From positions 248,001 through 312,000 of the forward strand of contig NZ_CANMQQ010000002.1 in assembly GCF_947500045.1 (NCBI RefSeq): a DNA stretch of 64,000 nucleotides, given 5' to 3'. The notes beneath the pieces were generated by a model. That model was not told the origin of the DNA, searched no databases, and worked only from the letters and a program-made list of their open reading frames with translations. Below, piece by piece: positions 48,509 through 57,474 of the stretch. The position numbers and the translations under genes are program-made. Every line of letters begins with the position of its first letter. The stretch's first letter is position 1. This DNA is from an uncultured Ruegeria sp. (GTDB lineage: Bacteria > Pseudomonadota > Alphaproteobacteria > Rhodobacterales > Rhodobacteraceae).

Positions 48509-49574
48509 CATCCTGATCGAGATAGCAACCCGGCATCAGGTCCACTTGGAGCGGCTAAAATCGGGTGCACAAGGCGAATTCGATAGCTTCCTGCGAGAAA
48601 TGCAGCGCGACATCGTAGCCCAGATCGCAGAAGTCGAAGATATGGACAGCCTGAAAGGGCGTCGTCTGAATCGACTGCTCAAGGCGGTGCGCAATACACT
48701 GAAAACGGGGTTCGGTAACTATGAGGCTGTTTGGCGCCAACAGTTGGCGGATCTGGCGGAATACGAGGGCGGGTTTGAAGCCCGTACATTACAGCGGGTC
48801 TTTGGTGTGGATTTCACCCTGCCATCGCCTTCCCAGATGGTCACAGCGGCATTCGCCAAGCCCCTATCAGTGCAAGGGATAGATCAGGGGCAGTTACTGC
48901 AATCGTTCTTCGATGGATGGTCGGACAAGACGTTTCGCCGCGTTGAAGGGTCCATCAGGCTTTCAGCAGCTCAAGGGGAGAGCCTGACGCAGGCCATACG
49001 GCGCCTAAGAGGTACGAGGGCGCGCAACTACCGAGACGGCCTGTTTCACGCCACACGGCGCGATATGGCGATGCTGGTACGCACTTCCATGCAGCACGTC
49101 GCGGTTCAGGCCAAAGAGGCGGTATGGGATCGCAATCGGGACATCATCAAGGGCGTTGAGTGGGCGGCCGTTCTGGATGGTCGCACAAGCACAATCTGCC
49201 GGTCTCTGGATGGTCAGGTTTTCCCTGTTGATGAGGGCCCGAGGCCACCGGCGCACATTGCATGCCGATCGGTGACGGTGCCGCAGGTTCGCGACGGGCT
49301 GTCGATCCTTGGTAAGAAAGGCCAACAGACGGCACGCGGAGCTGATGGCATCAAGCAAGTGGCCGCAAATCAGGACTACTACCAATGGCTGAAAACGCAG
49401 CCAGCAGAGTTTCAGGACAGTGTGATCGGATCAGAGCGGGGCAAACTTCTTCGCAGTGGTGGGCTTTCACCTGAGCGGTTCCGCGCGCTGCAACTGGATA
49501 AGAATTTTCGACCGCTAACGCTTGAGGCGATGCGGGAACTTGAGCCAGCGGCATTTGAGGCTGCGGGCATCTAA
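48492..49574 (+). CDS. Minor head protein, SPP1 gp7/Mu F type
   Basis: 360 aa. The C-terminal half has the MuF-like core: RTSMQHVAVQAKEAVWDRN, then EWAAVLDGRTSTICRSLDGQ and RPPAHIACRSVTV with conserved Cys/His. Attached to the portal inside the head. Typical partner of DUF4055 portals. Confidence 0.85.
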   Translation: MPSTPNILIEIATRHQVHLERLKSGAQGEFDSFLREMQRDIVAQIAEVEDMDSLKGRRLNRLLKAVRNTLKTGFGNYEAVWRQQLADLAEYEGGFEARTLQRVFGVDFTLPSPSQMVTAAFAKPLSVQGIDQGQLLQSFFDGWSDKTFRRVEGSIRLSAAQGESLTQAIRRLRGTRARNYRDGLFHATRRDMAMLVRTSMQHVAVQAKEAVWDRNRDIIKGVEWAAVLDGRTSTICRSLDGQVFPVDEGPRPPAHIACRSVTVPQVRDGLSILGKKGQQTARGADGIKQVAANQDYYQWLKTQPAEFQDSVIGSERGKLLRSGGLSPERFRALQLDKNFRPLTLEAMRELEPAAFEAAGI

Positions 49575-49616
49575 CGGACTGGCAGAGCCGGTCACCATCA
49601 AACCAGAGGTTCAAAG

Positions 49617-50309
49617 ATGGCTATCAAGGCAATTCTCGACACGCTTGACGGCGTGGACGAGGCGACAAAGGCGTTTTACGCGGAAGATGACGGCAAATTT
49701 GTTTTGGATGTAGCGAAATACAGTGCTGCCCAGGTCGATGAGGCAACCAAGGGCTTGAAGGGCAAGGTTGATGAGCTGCTGGGCGAAAGCAAGGCAGCGA
49801 AGGCCAAGGCCAAAGAGGAAGCCGAGGCAAAAGCCAAGGCAGAAGAAGAGGCCGCGAAGAAATCCGGTGATGTCGAAGCACTCGAAAAGTCATGGGGTGA
49901 AAAGCTGACCAAGGCCGTTGAAGGTAAGGACGCGGAAAACGCGGAATTGCGTAAGACGGTGGACAATCTGACGGTCGGAGCGGCGGCAAAGGACGTTGCT
50001 GCTGAGTTGGCAGTTCAGGGTTCGGCATCGGTGCTTGAGCGCATTGTTCGCGATCGCCTGAGTGTTGAAATGACGGATAACGGCCCTCTTATTCGGGTCA
50101 ACGATTCACAGGGGCAGCCATCGGCGGCGAACCTTGAGGATCTGAAAACGGAATTATCCAATGACGAGGCCCTAAAGCCTCTCATTGCGGCAAGTAAGGC
50201 ATCTGGGGGCGGAGCGCCCAATGCGAACGGCGGGGCCGGTAAATCGAATGGATTGGCAGGGGATATCGCGGCCAAAGTGCCGGGTTTCTCAAGCCTCCCG
50301 AAATCGTAA
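49617..50309 (+). CDS. Probable capsid scaffolding protein
   Basis: 230 aa, very acidic and Lys/Ala/Glu rich, with a long helix (LGESKAAKAKAKEEAEAKAK) and a Gly/Asn-rich C-terminus. Composition and location immediately before the capsid gene are those of phage scaffolds. Confidence 0.7.
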   Translation: MAIKAILDTLDGVDEATKAFYAEDDGKFVLDVAKYSAAQVDEATKGLKGKVDELLGESKAAKAKAKEEAEAKAKAEEEAAKKSGDVEALEKSWGEKLTKAVEGKDAENAELRKTVDNLTVGAAAKDVAAELAVQGSASVLERIVRDRLSVEMTDNGPLIRVNDSQGQPSAANLEDLKTELSNDEALKPLIAASKASGGGAPNANGGAGKSNGLAGDIAAKVPGFSSLPKS

Positions 50310-50345
50310 CGCAGGCAGATGCCTGAGACATAAAGGAGCGCAATT

Positions 50346-51314
50346 ATGTCGCTTTCTCAAATGCAGGTTTTCAATGATTATATCATGCCTGCAACCATCG
50401 TTTCGCTGGCCCAGATGATTGACAAGTTCAATGCTGGTTCGGCGGGCGCCATCACACTTTCCTCGGAAGGTATGACCGGCGATTTCATGCGTGAATCGTT
50501 TTTCGCGTCTCTGGCTGCGGCGCAACGTCGTGTTGACCGTTATGCAGCTCAGGCATCCGCATCGGCGACTGATTTGACCGAACTGACGCGCTCTAGCGTC
50601 AAGATCGCGGGCGGCTTTGGCCCGGTTCGCTATGAGCCCTCGCAGATGACATGGCTACAGCGCCCGACACAACAGGGTGTGGCTGCTGCATCGACAGCGT
50701 TTGCTGAGCTGCTTCTGCAGGATCAGTTGAATGTCACGATTGCCGCTCTGGTGGCTGCCATCGAAAACCAGGCATCGCTGACCAACGATGTTTCGGCCTC
50801 GGCTGGCATGACCTATGGCGCCATCAACAGCGGACATGCGCTGTTCGGCGATATGTCGGGTGGAATCGTGGCGGATGTCATGACCGGTACTGTTGCGCAC
50901 AAGTTGATCGGGGATAATCTGACCAACGGCACGCGGCTGTTCCAGGCCGGCAATGTCAACATCATCGACATTCTGAACAAGGCCGTGATCGTGACGGATG
51001 CGCCAGCGCTTTATGAGGCCGGTTCGCCGAACAAGTCGAAGGTTCTGGGCCTTGTGTCTGGCGCCGCGGCTGTTTCGAACGCCTCCGACGTCATCACCAA
51101 TGTTGAGACCACCAACGGTCAAACCCGTATCGAGACCACGTTTCAGGCTGACTACAGCTTTGGTTTGGGGATCAAGGGTTACACCTGGGATGAGACCAAC
51201 GGCGGCGCATCGCCTTCTGACGCTGAATTAGCAACTGGCTCGAACTGGGACAAAGTTGCTCAGTTCGACAAGCTGACCGCTGGCGTCATCGCTGTGGCCG
51301 ACGCTGATCAGTGA
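50346..51314 (+). CDS. Major capsid protein
   Basis: 322 aa. Start follows AAAGGAG. Mostly beta and small residues, with MQVFNDYIMPATIVSLAQMI and YEPSQMTWLQRPTQQG; resembles major capsid proteins found downstream of DUF4055/MuF modules. Strong ribosome site fits high expression. Confidence 0.8.
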   Translation: MSLSQMQVFNDYIMPATIVSLAQMIDKFNAGSAGAITLSSEGMTGDFMRESFFASLAAAQRRVDRYAAQASASATDLTELTRSSVKIAGGFGPVRYEPSQMTWLQRPTQQGVAAASTAFAELLLQDQLNVTIAALVAAIENQASLTNDVSASAGMTYGAINSGHALFGDMSGGIVADVMTGTVAHKLIGDNLTNGTRLFQAGNVNIIDILNKAVIVTDAPALYEAGSPNKSKVLGLVSGAAAVSNASDVITNVETTNGQTRIETTFQADYSFGLGIKGYTWDETNGGASPSDAELATGSNWDKVAQFDKLTAGVIAVADADQ

Positions 51315-51375
51315 TCTTTCTGAGGGGCTGCTTCGGTGGCCCCTTTATCAAGATCACTCAGCAATGGAGAAAATC

Positions 51376-51663
51376 ATGCCTAAGTTAGCTTACGTGAAGC
51401 ACCCGATCACCACCGAGCAGAAGAAGGCACTGCGCGGTGATGGTTTCAAGATCATCGATGCCCGGTTCGCGCCTGAGGGCGCTGAAATCATTGATCTATC
51501 TGAGGGAGAGGAAATCAAGATTCCTGAGTCTCCCGAGGATATCGACGGGTTGAAAAAGGCCGAGCTTGAAGAATTGCTCAAGCGTCACGGCGTCGAAAAC
51601 CTGAAGGGTAAGGTTGATGAACTCAAGGCCGCGCTCAAGCAGGTCATGTTTGTAGACGATTGA
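51376..51663 (+). CDS. Small structural protein with HeH/SAP-like motif
   Basis: 95 aa from the ATG at 51376, preceded by GGAG. C-terminal LKKAELEELLKRHGVENLKG is a HeH/SAP-like helix-extension-helix, often seen in small head-region proteins of phages. Possibly a head decoration or DNA-contacting protein. Confidence 0.65.
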   Translation: MPKLAYVKHPITTEQKKALRGDGFKIIDARFAPEGAEIIDLSEGEEIKIPESPEDIDGLKKAELEELLKRHGVENLKGKVDELKAALKQVMFVDD

Positions 51664-51664
51664 T

Positions 51665-52174
51665 ATGGCGCTCGACACCACTATAGGCGGCACAGCATCT
51701 GACAGCTATGCAACGCTGGCGGAATACCAGACCTATGCGGCGAACATGGGCTGGGAATTACCGGCCTTGCATGCCACGCAAGAAGCTCATTTGCGTCGGG
51801 CAGCGATGATCAACGATGCTGCTTATGTGTGGCTGGGGCGTCGTGTGACATCTACTCAGGCGCTACAGTGGCCACGCTATATCGCGCAGGATGTTGACGG
51901 CTTCCCGGTTGCAAGTGATGCAATACCTGCGCCGATCAAAACCGCGCAGATGGAAATGGCCTATCTTCTGCAACAGGGCGATGATCCTGTATCGAAGGTT
52001 GATGGGCGCACAATCACATCTGAACGTAAGAAAGTCGACGTGATCGAGACGGAAACGCAGTATTCCGAGGGCTTTGCGCAAGCAAGCTACCCTTCGGTTG
52101 ATCGCTTGGTTTCGACCTATAGCACTGGAAAACTTGGACAACGCGCCGGTTCTGTGCCTATTATGCGGGCGTGA
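51665..52174 (+). CDS. Head-tail connector, DnaT-like/gp6 type
   Basis: 169 aa. SYATLAEYQTYAANMGWELP and RYIAQDVDGFPVASDAIP then IKTAQMEMAYLLQQG match the DnaT-like connector family that adapts the portal to the neck. Confidence 0.75.
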   Translation: MALDTTIGGTASDSYATLAEYQTYAANMGWELPALHATQEAHLRRAAMINDAAYVWLGRRVTSTQALQWPRYIAQDVDGFPVASDAIPAPIKTAQMEMAYLLQQGDDPVSKVDGRTITSERKKVDVIETETQYSEGFAQASYPSVDRLVSTYSTGKLGQRAGSVPIMRA

Positions 52175-52419
52175 GTGACCGTCCCGTCATAGAACTAGCG
52201 CGAGACCGCGCTGAACGCCCCGATCAGGAGAGAATCGGGGATATCTGTGATGAATTGCTCGGGCAACGATACGGCGGTGAGATCTCGGCCGTGGCGGTGG
52301 TTTCACTGCTCAATGGCGGTCAGGTCCACTCAGACGCCTATGCAGGGCTTACACGTCAGCAGAAGATGGCCCTTGTTGGTGCCCTCGAAGAGCTGAAAGC
52401 GCGCATCCTGGCTGAATAG
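52171..52419 (+). CDS. Small hypothetical neck-region protein
   Basis: 82 aa, GTG start overlapping the previous stop. Helical (SDRPVIELARDRAERPDQER), no family recognised; coupled expression with connector genes. Confidence 0.55.
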   Translation: MSDRPVIELARDRAERPDQERIGDICDELLGQRYGGEISAVAVVSLLNGGQVHSDAYAGLTRQQKMALVGALEELKARILAE

Positions 52420-52429
52420 CGGGGCCCCC

Positions 52430-52774
52430 ATGACATTTTATTCCGAAATGGCGGCTGTGGCCGATGAGATGCTACTGGAATTCGGCTATGACGCCACAAT
52501 CAGGGCCGCTGACACCGCGTCAGACCCCGTGACAGGGGCAGGGGCCGCAGATGGCGCGACACGCACTGTCAGGGCGCTGCAGACGGGTATCGATTACAAG
52601 GTCTTTCCTGAAAGTCTGGTTCAGACCGGTGATCGCATGTTTCTGTTTGGCGCAGTGGTGCATGTGGGCGAGAAACTAATCGACGGAACTGAAGAATGGG
52701 CAGTCAAGCGCGTGCAGCACATTCAGCCTGACAATTCCACGCACATCATGACAAAGGCTTTGGTTCGTGGCTAG
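52430..52774 (+). CDS. Probable head closure/stopper protein
   Basis: 114 aa. Beta-rich with IDYKVFPESLVQTGDRMFLF, as in gp7/gp16-type head-closure proteins that follow the connector. Overlaps the next gene by 8 bp. Confidence 0.6.
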   Translation: MTFYSEMAAVADEMLLEFGYDATIRAADTASDPVTGAGAADGATRTVRALQTGIDYKVFPESLVQTGDRMFLFGAVVHVGEKLIDGTEEWAVKRVQHIQPDNSTHIMTKALVRG

Positions 52775-53180
52775 CTTTGGTGCCCAGCTGCAGGCGTTTG
52801 CCGAAAAGACAGACAACAAGCTTCAGGATGTCGATCGAGCCTTCAAGTTAGAGCTTTTTGGCATGATTGTGGGACGCACAAGGGTTGCTGACCCGTCGAC
52901 TTGGAAGAGACCAGACCCAGACTATCTGGGCGGCACAATGCGCGGCAACTGGCAGGTTACGACCGATGTGCCAGCTCAGACGTTCATCGAAGGCCAGCGT
53001 AATACCAGTTTTGCGCTGCCAGCCGATGAGGCGGGAAAGATAGAGCCGTTTAGTAGCACATGGCTGAGCAACAACACCCCCTATGTGCTGGTATGGGAAG
53101 AGACCGACGCAATGGTTGGCGCATCGCTCGCTGATGCAAGGCGATTACTGGCGGAGGCGGTCGCAGATGCTGGAGATTGA
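52767..53180 (+). CDS. HK97 gp10-like tail completion protein
   Basis: 137 aa, GTG start. LQAFAEKTDNKLQDVDRAFK then RPDPDYLGGTMRGNWQVTTD is the gp10-type pattern of proteins joining neck and tail. Order in the operon agrees. Confidence 0.7.
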   Translation: MASFGAQLQAFAEKTDNKLQDVDRAFKLELFGMIVGRTRVADPSTWKRPDPDYLGGTMRGNWQVTTDVPAQTFIEGQRNTSFALPADEAGKIEPFSSTWLSNNTPYVLVWEETDAMVGASLADARRLLAEAVADAGD

Positions 53181-53562
53181 ACAGGCATTTATCAGCGATT
53201 TCATTACTCAAGACTTTGGGCTGCCGATTGCGCATGAAAACGTGGGCTATGATCCGGAACCGGGAACGCCTTATGTGAAGCTTGAGATCTTCCCGAATGC
53301 AGAGCGGCCGGCGGACTTGAACAGCACCAACAACACAACAGGCCTGATGCAGTTCACGCTGTATTACGCCGAGGGCAACGGGGCTATTCCGGCGAAGGTC
53401 AAGCGTCAGGAGATATTCGACGCCTTTCCGATCGGTCGGGTGCTGACATATTCCGGGCGGCGCGTGACAATAACAGGCCGCAATCCGTTCCGGGCGTATC
53501 CAGATGACGGTTGGTATAAGGTTATTGGCCGGGTCTCATACGAAGCGGATGTGCCGCGTTAA
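53167..53562 (+). CDS. Tail terminator, DUF4128 type
   Basis: 131 aa from the ATG at 53167. FPNAERPADLNSTNNTTGLM and GRVLTYSGRRVTITGRNPFR resemble DUF4128/lambda U-like terminators that cap the tail tube. Its stop overlaps the stop of the minus-strand gene next to it. Confidence 0.7.
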   Translation: MLEIEQAFISDFITQDFGLPIAHENVGYDPEPGTPYVKLEIFPNAERPADLNSTNNTTGLMQFTLYYAEGNGAIPAKVKRQEIFDAFPIGRVLTYSGRRVTITGRNPFRAYPDDGWYKVIGRVSYEADVPR

Positions 53563-53831
53563 CGGCGCAGACCTTCGCAGTAGTCAGCGACGGCGCCAAC
53601 TAGCTTCTGATAACTGTTTCGGAACTCGTTTAGAGCGCTAGAAACCTCTTCCTTACCTTCGGCGTCTCCCTTCTTGGAGCGCGTTATATCAACGGCGAGA
53701 GTAACAAATTCAACAGCTTGCCCTTCAGTTGGTTCCAAGCCGGGGCCTAACCGAAGCGTACACTCTTCCCAACCCAGTGCTGAAGCGGGGGCGGCGGAAA
53801 TAACTAGCAATAATGTCAAAACTCTAATCAT
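53559..53831 (-). CDS. Antisense-strand secreted protein (moron)
   Basis: 90 aa from the ATG at 53831, with AGGAG upstream. Sec signal peptide (MIRVLTLLLVISAAPASALG), mature helical domain with two Cys (EECTLRL, DYCEGLRR) likely disulfide-bonded. It is the only minus-strand gene in the late module and is inserted between two tail genes with its own leader, as lysogenic-conversion (moron) genes are. Possible function in the periplasm of the lysogen, e.g. superinfection exclusion. Confidence 0.65.
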   Translation of the reverse strand: MIRVLTLLLVISAAPASALGWEECTLRLGPGLEPTEGQAVEFVTLAVDITRSKKGDAEGKEEVSSALNEFRNSYQKLVGAVADYCEGLRR

Positions 53832-53933
53832 GAAAACTCCTGTTTTCTTTAGATGAGCATGAATCAACTTAAAATCAACAGCCCATATTCCGGCCCTTGG
53901 GCAAGGCCATGACCTTCAGAAGGAGCCTAAATC

Positions 53934-54395
53934 ATGGCTGTAGGTGATACATACGTCGAATTGGGCACCGGCCTTAAGATTGCAACCGGACGTCCCGCAA
54001 CCGAAGACCAAGCAGGCTACGGCGCGCTTGTCTGGACAGACATCGAGGGTGTGATCAGCCTCCCTGAACGGGGCGACACAATCACCGATGTATCCGAGCC
54101 GACATTAAAAGATGGTCGGGTCGAGCATTTCAACGGCGCCAAAGATGGTGGCGTGCTGTCTGTGCCAATCAAATTCATCGAAGGTGATGCTGGGCAGGTT
54201 GCGCTTGTCGCAGCTGCCGGGACGAACACGGTTTACTCATTTCAAGAAGTCGACAGCGACGGTGTTGAGGCGCATTTTTACTATGGCCGCGTTCAATCCG
54301 TAATGCGCCGCGAAGCCACACCAAACAGCTTTAAGGGCTATAGCGCCAGTCTAGCCGTCAACTCCGATCGATTTACCGGAACAGAGGAATCCTGA
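53934..54395 (+). CDS. Major tail tube protein
   Basis: 153 aa, start after AGAAGGAG. GDTYVELGTGLKIATGRPAT and the PERGDTITDVSEPTLKDGR segment resemble tail tube proteins of siphoviruses. Strong ribosome site. One-base overlap with the next gene. Confidence 0.75.
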   Translation: MAVGDTYVELGTGLKIATGRPATEDQAGYGALVWTDIEGVISLPERGDTITDVSEPTLKDGRVEHFNGAKDGGVLSVPIKFIEGDAGQVALVAAAGTNTVYSFQEVDSDGVEAHFYYGRVQSVMRREATPNSFKGYSASLAVNSDRFTGTEES

Positions 54396-54793
54396 TGGAT
54401 CTTAGTCGGTTCAATGTGTCTGCTGCTGCGGGTGTCGGCGCGGATCTTCACCTAAAGCACCCCTCTACGGGTGAGGATTTGTTCTGCAAGGATGGGGTAA
54501 CGCCATTTGTGATCCGTGTTCTTGGAGCGGATGCAAAGAGTGTTCGTGAGGGCAGTCGAGCGCTGCAAGAGCGCGTTGCAAAGGGTGATTTGACCAAAGA
54601 GGAGGCTGCGCAGAACAGCGTTGTTCTCGCCATTTGCGGATGGTCTGACGAGATGGAATACAATGGGAAGCCGTTGCCATACTCGCCAGAAAACGCCCTT
54701 AAGCTGATGACAGATGAAAGCTCCAGTTGGATTGCGGAGCAAATTGCCCCTTTTTCGCTACGCCGCCGGAACTTCGCCCAGAACATGACCTAA
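54395..54793 (+). CDS. Tail assembly chaperone, short form (gpG-like)
   Basis: 132 aa, MDLSRFNVSAAAGVGADLHL, resembling phage tail assembly chaperones. Near its 3' end it contains an in-frame slippery heptamer; most ribosomes stop at 54793, while a fraction should shift -1 into the frame ending at 55143. Confidence 0.75.
   Translation: MDLSRFNVSAAAGVGADLHLKHPSTGEDLFCKDGVTPFVIRVLGADAKSVREGSRALQERVAKGDLTKEEAAQNSVVLAICGWSDEMEYNGKPLPYSPENALKLMTDESSSWIAEQIAPFSLRRRNFAQNMT
54748..54754 (+). other. Programmed -1 frameshift slippery site
   Basis: C CCT TTT in the zero frame of the chaperone gene: both P-site CCT and A-site TTT can re-pair one base back as CCC and TTT. The -1 frame is then open to 55143. 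This is the standard gpG/gpGT arrangement of long-tailed phages. Confidence 0.8.
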
Positions 54794-55143
54794 GGCTTTG
54801 GGCGAAAACGCTTGGATTTTGGCACGCCGCACTGCCAGGAAAAGAGCAGACCCGGTGGCAAATCTATGAAGCCGTAAATAAGACGTCGCCCGAGTTACCC
54901 AAGATTGAGGCCAGCCAATACTTGGTAGAGGCCTTCATTGAATGTGGGATGGTTCAGAGTTCTTCCGCTGGTCTTTTGCAACTCTCGTGGAACGAAATAA
55001 GCGCATATTCACAGCTTACAGGTGCCATAGAAAGCCGCTGGGAGTGTGCAACTATCCGTCAGATGTCAGCCGCGTATTTGGAAGGCCGAAAGATCGGCAC
55101 AGACGAATTCGGCATTAACCCAATGGAGAATAATGATGGTTGA
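54754..55143 (+). CDS. Tail assembly chaperone frameshift extension (gpT-like)
   Basis: About 129 residues in the -1 frame, read after 54754: FATPPELRPEHDLRLWAKTL onward, ending NPMENNDG. It lacks a good start of its own; the in-frame ORF extending upstream to 54727 is in the overlap. Expected product is a fusion of chaperone residues 1-120 with this domain, which binds the tape measure during tail assembly. Confidence 0.75.
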   Translation, partial: FATPPELRPEHDLRLWAKTLGFWHAALPGKEQTRWQIYEAVNKTSPELPKIEASQYLVEAFIECGMVQSSSAGLLQLSWNEISAYSQLTGAIESRWECATIRQMSAAYLEGRKIGTDEFGINPMENNDG

Positions 55144-56887
55144 TGTCGCAACGCTCGCGATTCAGGTTGATACAACCGATTTGCAAGACGGCAAGGCCGA
55201 ATTGGACAGTTTTGCATCGGCGGGTCGGCGCACAGAACAGCAGACCGGCAAGCTGACCAAATCCACCAAAATAGCGGGGGATGCGGCGCGGCGCGGTCGT
55301 ACAGATTGGCGACAGATAGGCTTACAGCTCAACCAAGTCGGACAGCAAACACAGGCGACCGGCAATTTTATGCAGGCCCTTGCAATTCAGCTACCCGATA
55401 TTCTGATGTTCTTGGGGCCTCTGGGGCTTGCCGCAGGTATTGCGACACCTGCTCTGTTTGGTCTCGCTTCCTCATTCCTGAAAGCTGGTGGCGATGCTGA
55501 CGATCTAGCTGAATCGCTTGACGAACTGACAGACGGTCTTGAGGCGTATAAAGCCGCAGCAGTTGAGGGCGCGGATCTCGCAAAACATCTGGCGGAGCAG
55601 TTCGGCGTTGTAAGCGCAGAAAGCATTCAACTGGCCGAAAAGATGCAGCAACTAAGACTTGCTGAAATCCTTATCTCAGCCCGAGAGGCGACGGACAATC
55701 TAGCTAATTCGTTTGGGGGGTACTTCCAGGCTGAGCTTGCAGATTTGATCAAGTTCTTTGATGAGTTCGAATATACCGGCGAGCAAAGCGCAGTAACGGC
55801 ACAAAGATTTGCTGCCGCACTAGACGAATTGCGCACCGCAACCGGGCCGAAAGAGCAACTTGACGCTGTGCGGGAGCTTTCAGAGCAATTACTGGACGCA
55901 GCCGGTAACACCATCAACATGACAGATGAGCAGCGGGACTACTATTCGCTGTTGCTGCAGACTGAACAGCGGTTGAGTCTCGTCGTTTCCCTGACAGGAA
56001 ATGTAGCGGATAATACCGGCGTAGCGGCGGACGAGGCCGAGCGTCTGAGCGGTAATCTACTTGACGCGATTAGCGCCCAAAACCGGCTGGATTCCCTCGC
56101 GCGGGGTGATGGCTCGATCACCGGGGGTCGTGGCAATGTCGTTCCGGGGTCTGTTGATGCCTTAATGGCAGGAATGGGCGGCGAACACATCGAGATGAAT
56201 CGCCCGAAGGCCCGCAAACGTGGCGGAGGTCGATCTGGTATTTCAGCAGGGCTTCGAGAGGCTGAGCGCCTTTTCGACAGCACTCGAACAAAAGCTGAAG
56301 AATACGCAATTTCAGTAGAGCGCATCAACGAACTGCATCGGTTGTTTCCTGAGATTGTCACTACTGAAGTACGGGATCGGGCCATCGGTGCACTGGAAGA
56401 GGGTGTGAATGTCCTGAGTAGCGCTACGGACACGCTCAACGACAGTTTTTCGGATATGTTCCTGAGCATAGGAGAAGGTTCGGACTCTGCCAAAAGCGCT
56501 CTTGCCGGATTGCTCGATCAGATGTCCCAACTACTTTTTCAGTCGGCCAATGCGGGCTTTGGTAACGGCGGTATTGCCGGAGCGCTATTAGGCGCAATTG
56601 GAATCCCAAGTGCTGACGGTGGCGGCTTCACCGGAAGTGGACCGCGCTCAGGCGGCCTCGATGGCAAGGGTGGTCAACTTTGGATGCTGCACCCCAATGA
56701 AACGATCGTGGACCACACCAAAGGTCAAAGCATGGGTGGTGGCGTGACGATCTCGATCGACGCACGCGGCGCACAAGAGGGTGTCGCAGAGCAGGTTGAG
56801 AGAAAGGTTCGCTCTATGCTTCCTGAGATACAGCGAGCGAGTGTTTCTGCTGTTGGGCAAGCGCGTCAAGATGGGTTCCCAGTCTGA
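55136..56887 (+). CDS. Tail tape measure protein
   Basis: 583 aa from the ATG at 55136, preceded by GGAG. Helical, with TLAIQVDTTDLQDGKAELDS at the start, hydrophobic segments near 90-125 (LPDILMFLGPLGLAAGIATP) and a C-terminal Gly-rich segment DGGGFTGSGPRSGG typical of this class. By the usual ~1.5 angstrom per residue rule the tail would be about 85-90 nm, rather short for a siphovirus. Confidence 0.85.
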   Translation: MVDVATLAIQVDTTDLQDGKAELDSFASAGRRTEQQTGKLTKSTKIAGDAARRGRTDWRQIGLQLNQVGQQTQATGNFMQALAIQLPDILMFLGPLGLAAGIATPALFGLASSFLKAGGDADDLAESLDELTDGLEAYKAAAVEGADLAKHLAEQFGVVSAESIQLAEKMQQLRLAEILISAREATDNLANSFGGYFQAELADLIKFFDEFEYTGEQSAVTAQRFAAALDELRTATGPKEQLDAVRELSEQLLDAAGNTINMTDEQRDYYSLLLQTEQRLSLVVSLTGNVADNTGVAADEAERLSGNLLDAISAQNRLDSLARGDGSITGGRGNVVPGSVDALMAGMGGEHIEMNRPKARKRGGGRSGISAGLREAERLFDSTRTKAEEYAISVERINELHRLFPEIVTTEVRDRAIGALEEGVNVLSSATDTLNDSFSDMFLSIGEGSDSAKSALAGLLDQMSQLLFQSANAGFGNGGIAGALLGAIGIPSADGGGFTGSGPRSGGLDGKGGQLWMLHPNETIVDHTKGQSMGGGVTISIDARGAQEGVAEQVERKVRSMLPEIQRASVSAVGQARQDGFPV

Positions 56888-57474
56888 TGGCTGACACACT
56901 TCCAACCGACATCGTGCGAAGCATCGAAAGCCGAACCCTTGCAGCGGCGGCTGTGCCGGTCACTTCACCGTTTACCGGATCTCAGCAGATTCAAGACTGG
57001 GGTGGCTCCTGGTGGGAATACAGCATCGCAATCAAGGTTCAGCATGACGAGGCGGGCCGGTCACTATCCGCGTTCCTTGCCAAGCTGCGTGGCCCGGTCA
57101 ATCCATTCCTGTTCAATGACCCATCTTTGCGCCAAACCGAAAGCTACGGCACGCCTTTGGTCGATGGTGCGGGGCAGTCGGGCAACACGCTTGTCACGGA
57201 TGGATGGAGCGCAACCGGACTGAAGGCGGGCGACTTCTTTTCGCTTGGTTCCGATGAAGAGACCAGATTTTATCAACTTACTGCAGACGTTGTTCCGATT
57301 GCTGGCGCGGCCACGTTGGAATTTGTGCCGGCACTTCGGTCATCACCTGGTGATGATGCGGCGCTTGAGGTGAGCAATCCAAGGGTTCTGCTTCGCGCGA
57401 CTTCCCCGCTGCCTGCCAATATACAGGCTGGTGACATGTATCGCTTCAGCTTCACCGCGCGAGAGGCGATATGA
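56887..57474 (+). CDS. Distal tail protein
   Basis: 195 aa. Pattern QIQDWGGSWWEYSIAIKVQ and GPVNPFLFNDPS resembles minor tail proteins that follow the tape measure. TGATG overlap with the tape measure gene. Confidence 0.65.
   Translation: MADTLPTDIVRSIESRTLAAAAVPVTSPFTGSQQIQDWGGSWWEYSIAIKVQHDEAGRSLSAFLAKLRGPVNPFLFNDPSLRQTESYGTPLVDGAGQSGNTLVTDGWSATGLKAGDFFSLGSDEETRFYQLTADVVPIAGAATLEFVPALRSSPGDDAALEVSNPRVLLRATSPLPANIQAGDMYRFSFTAREAI

Noticed and set aside
55046-55135. Start of the tape measure gene at 55046
   Set aside because: That stretch lies within the chaperone extension frame; the ATG at 55136 has a proper ribosome site and begins typical tape-measure sequence.
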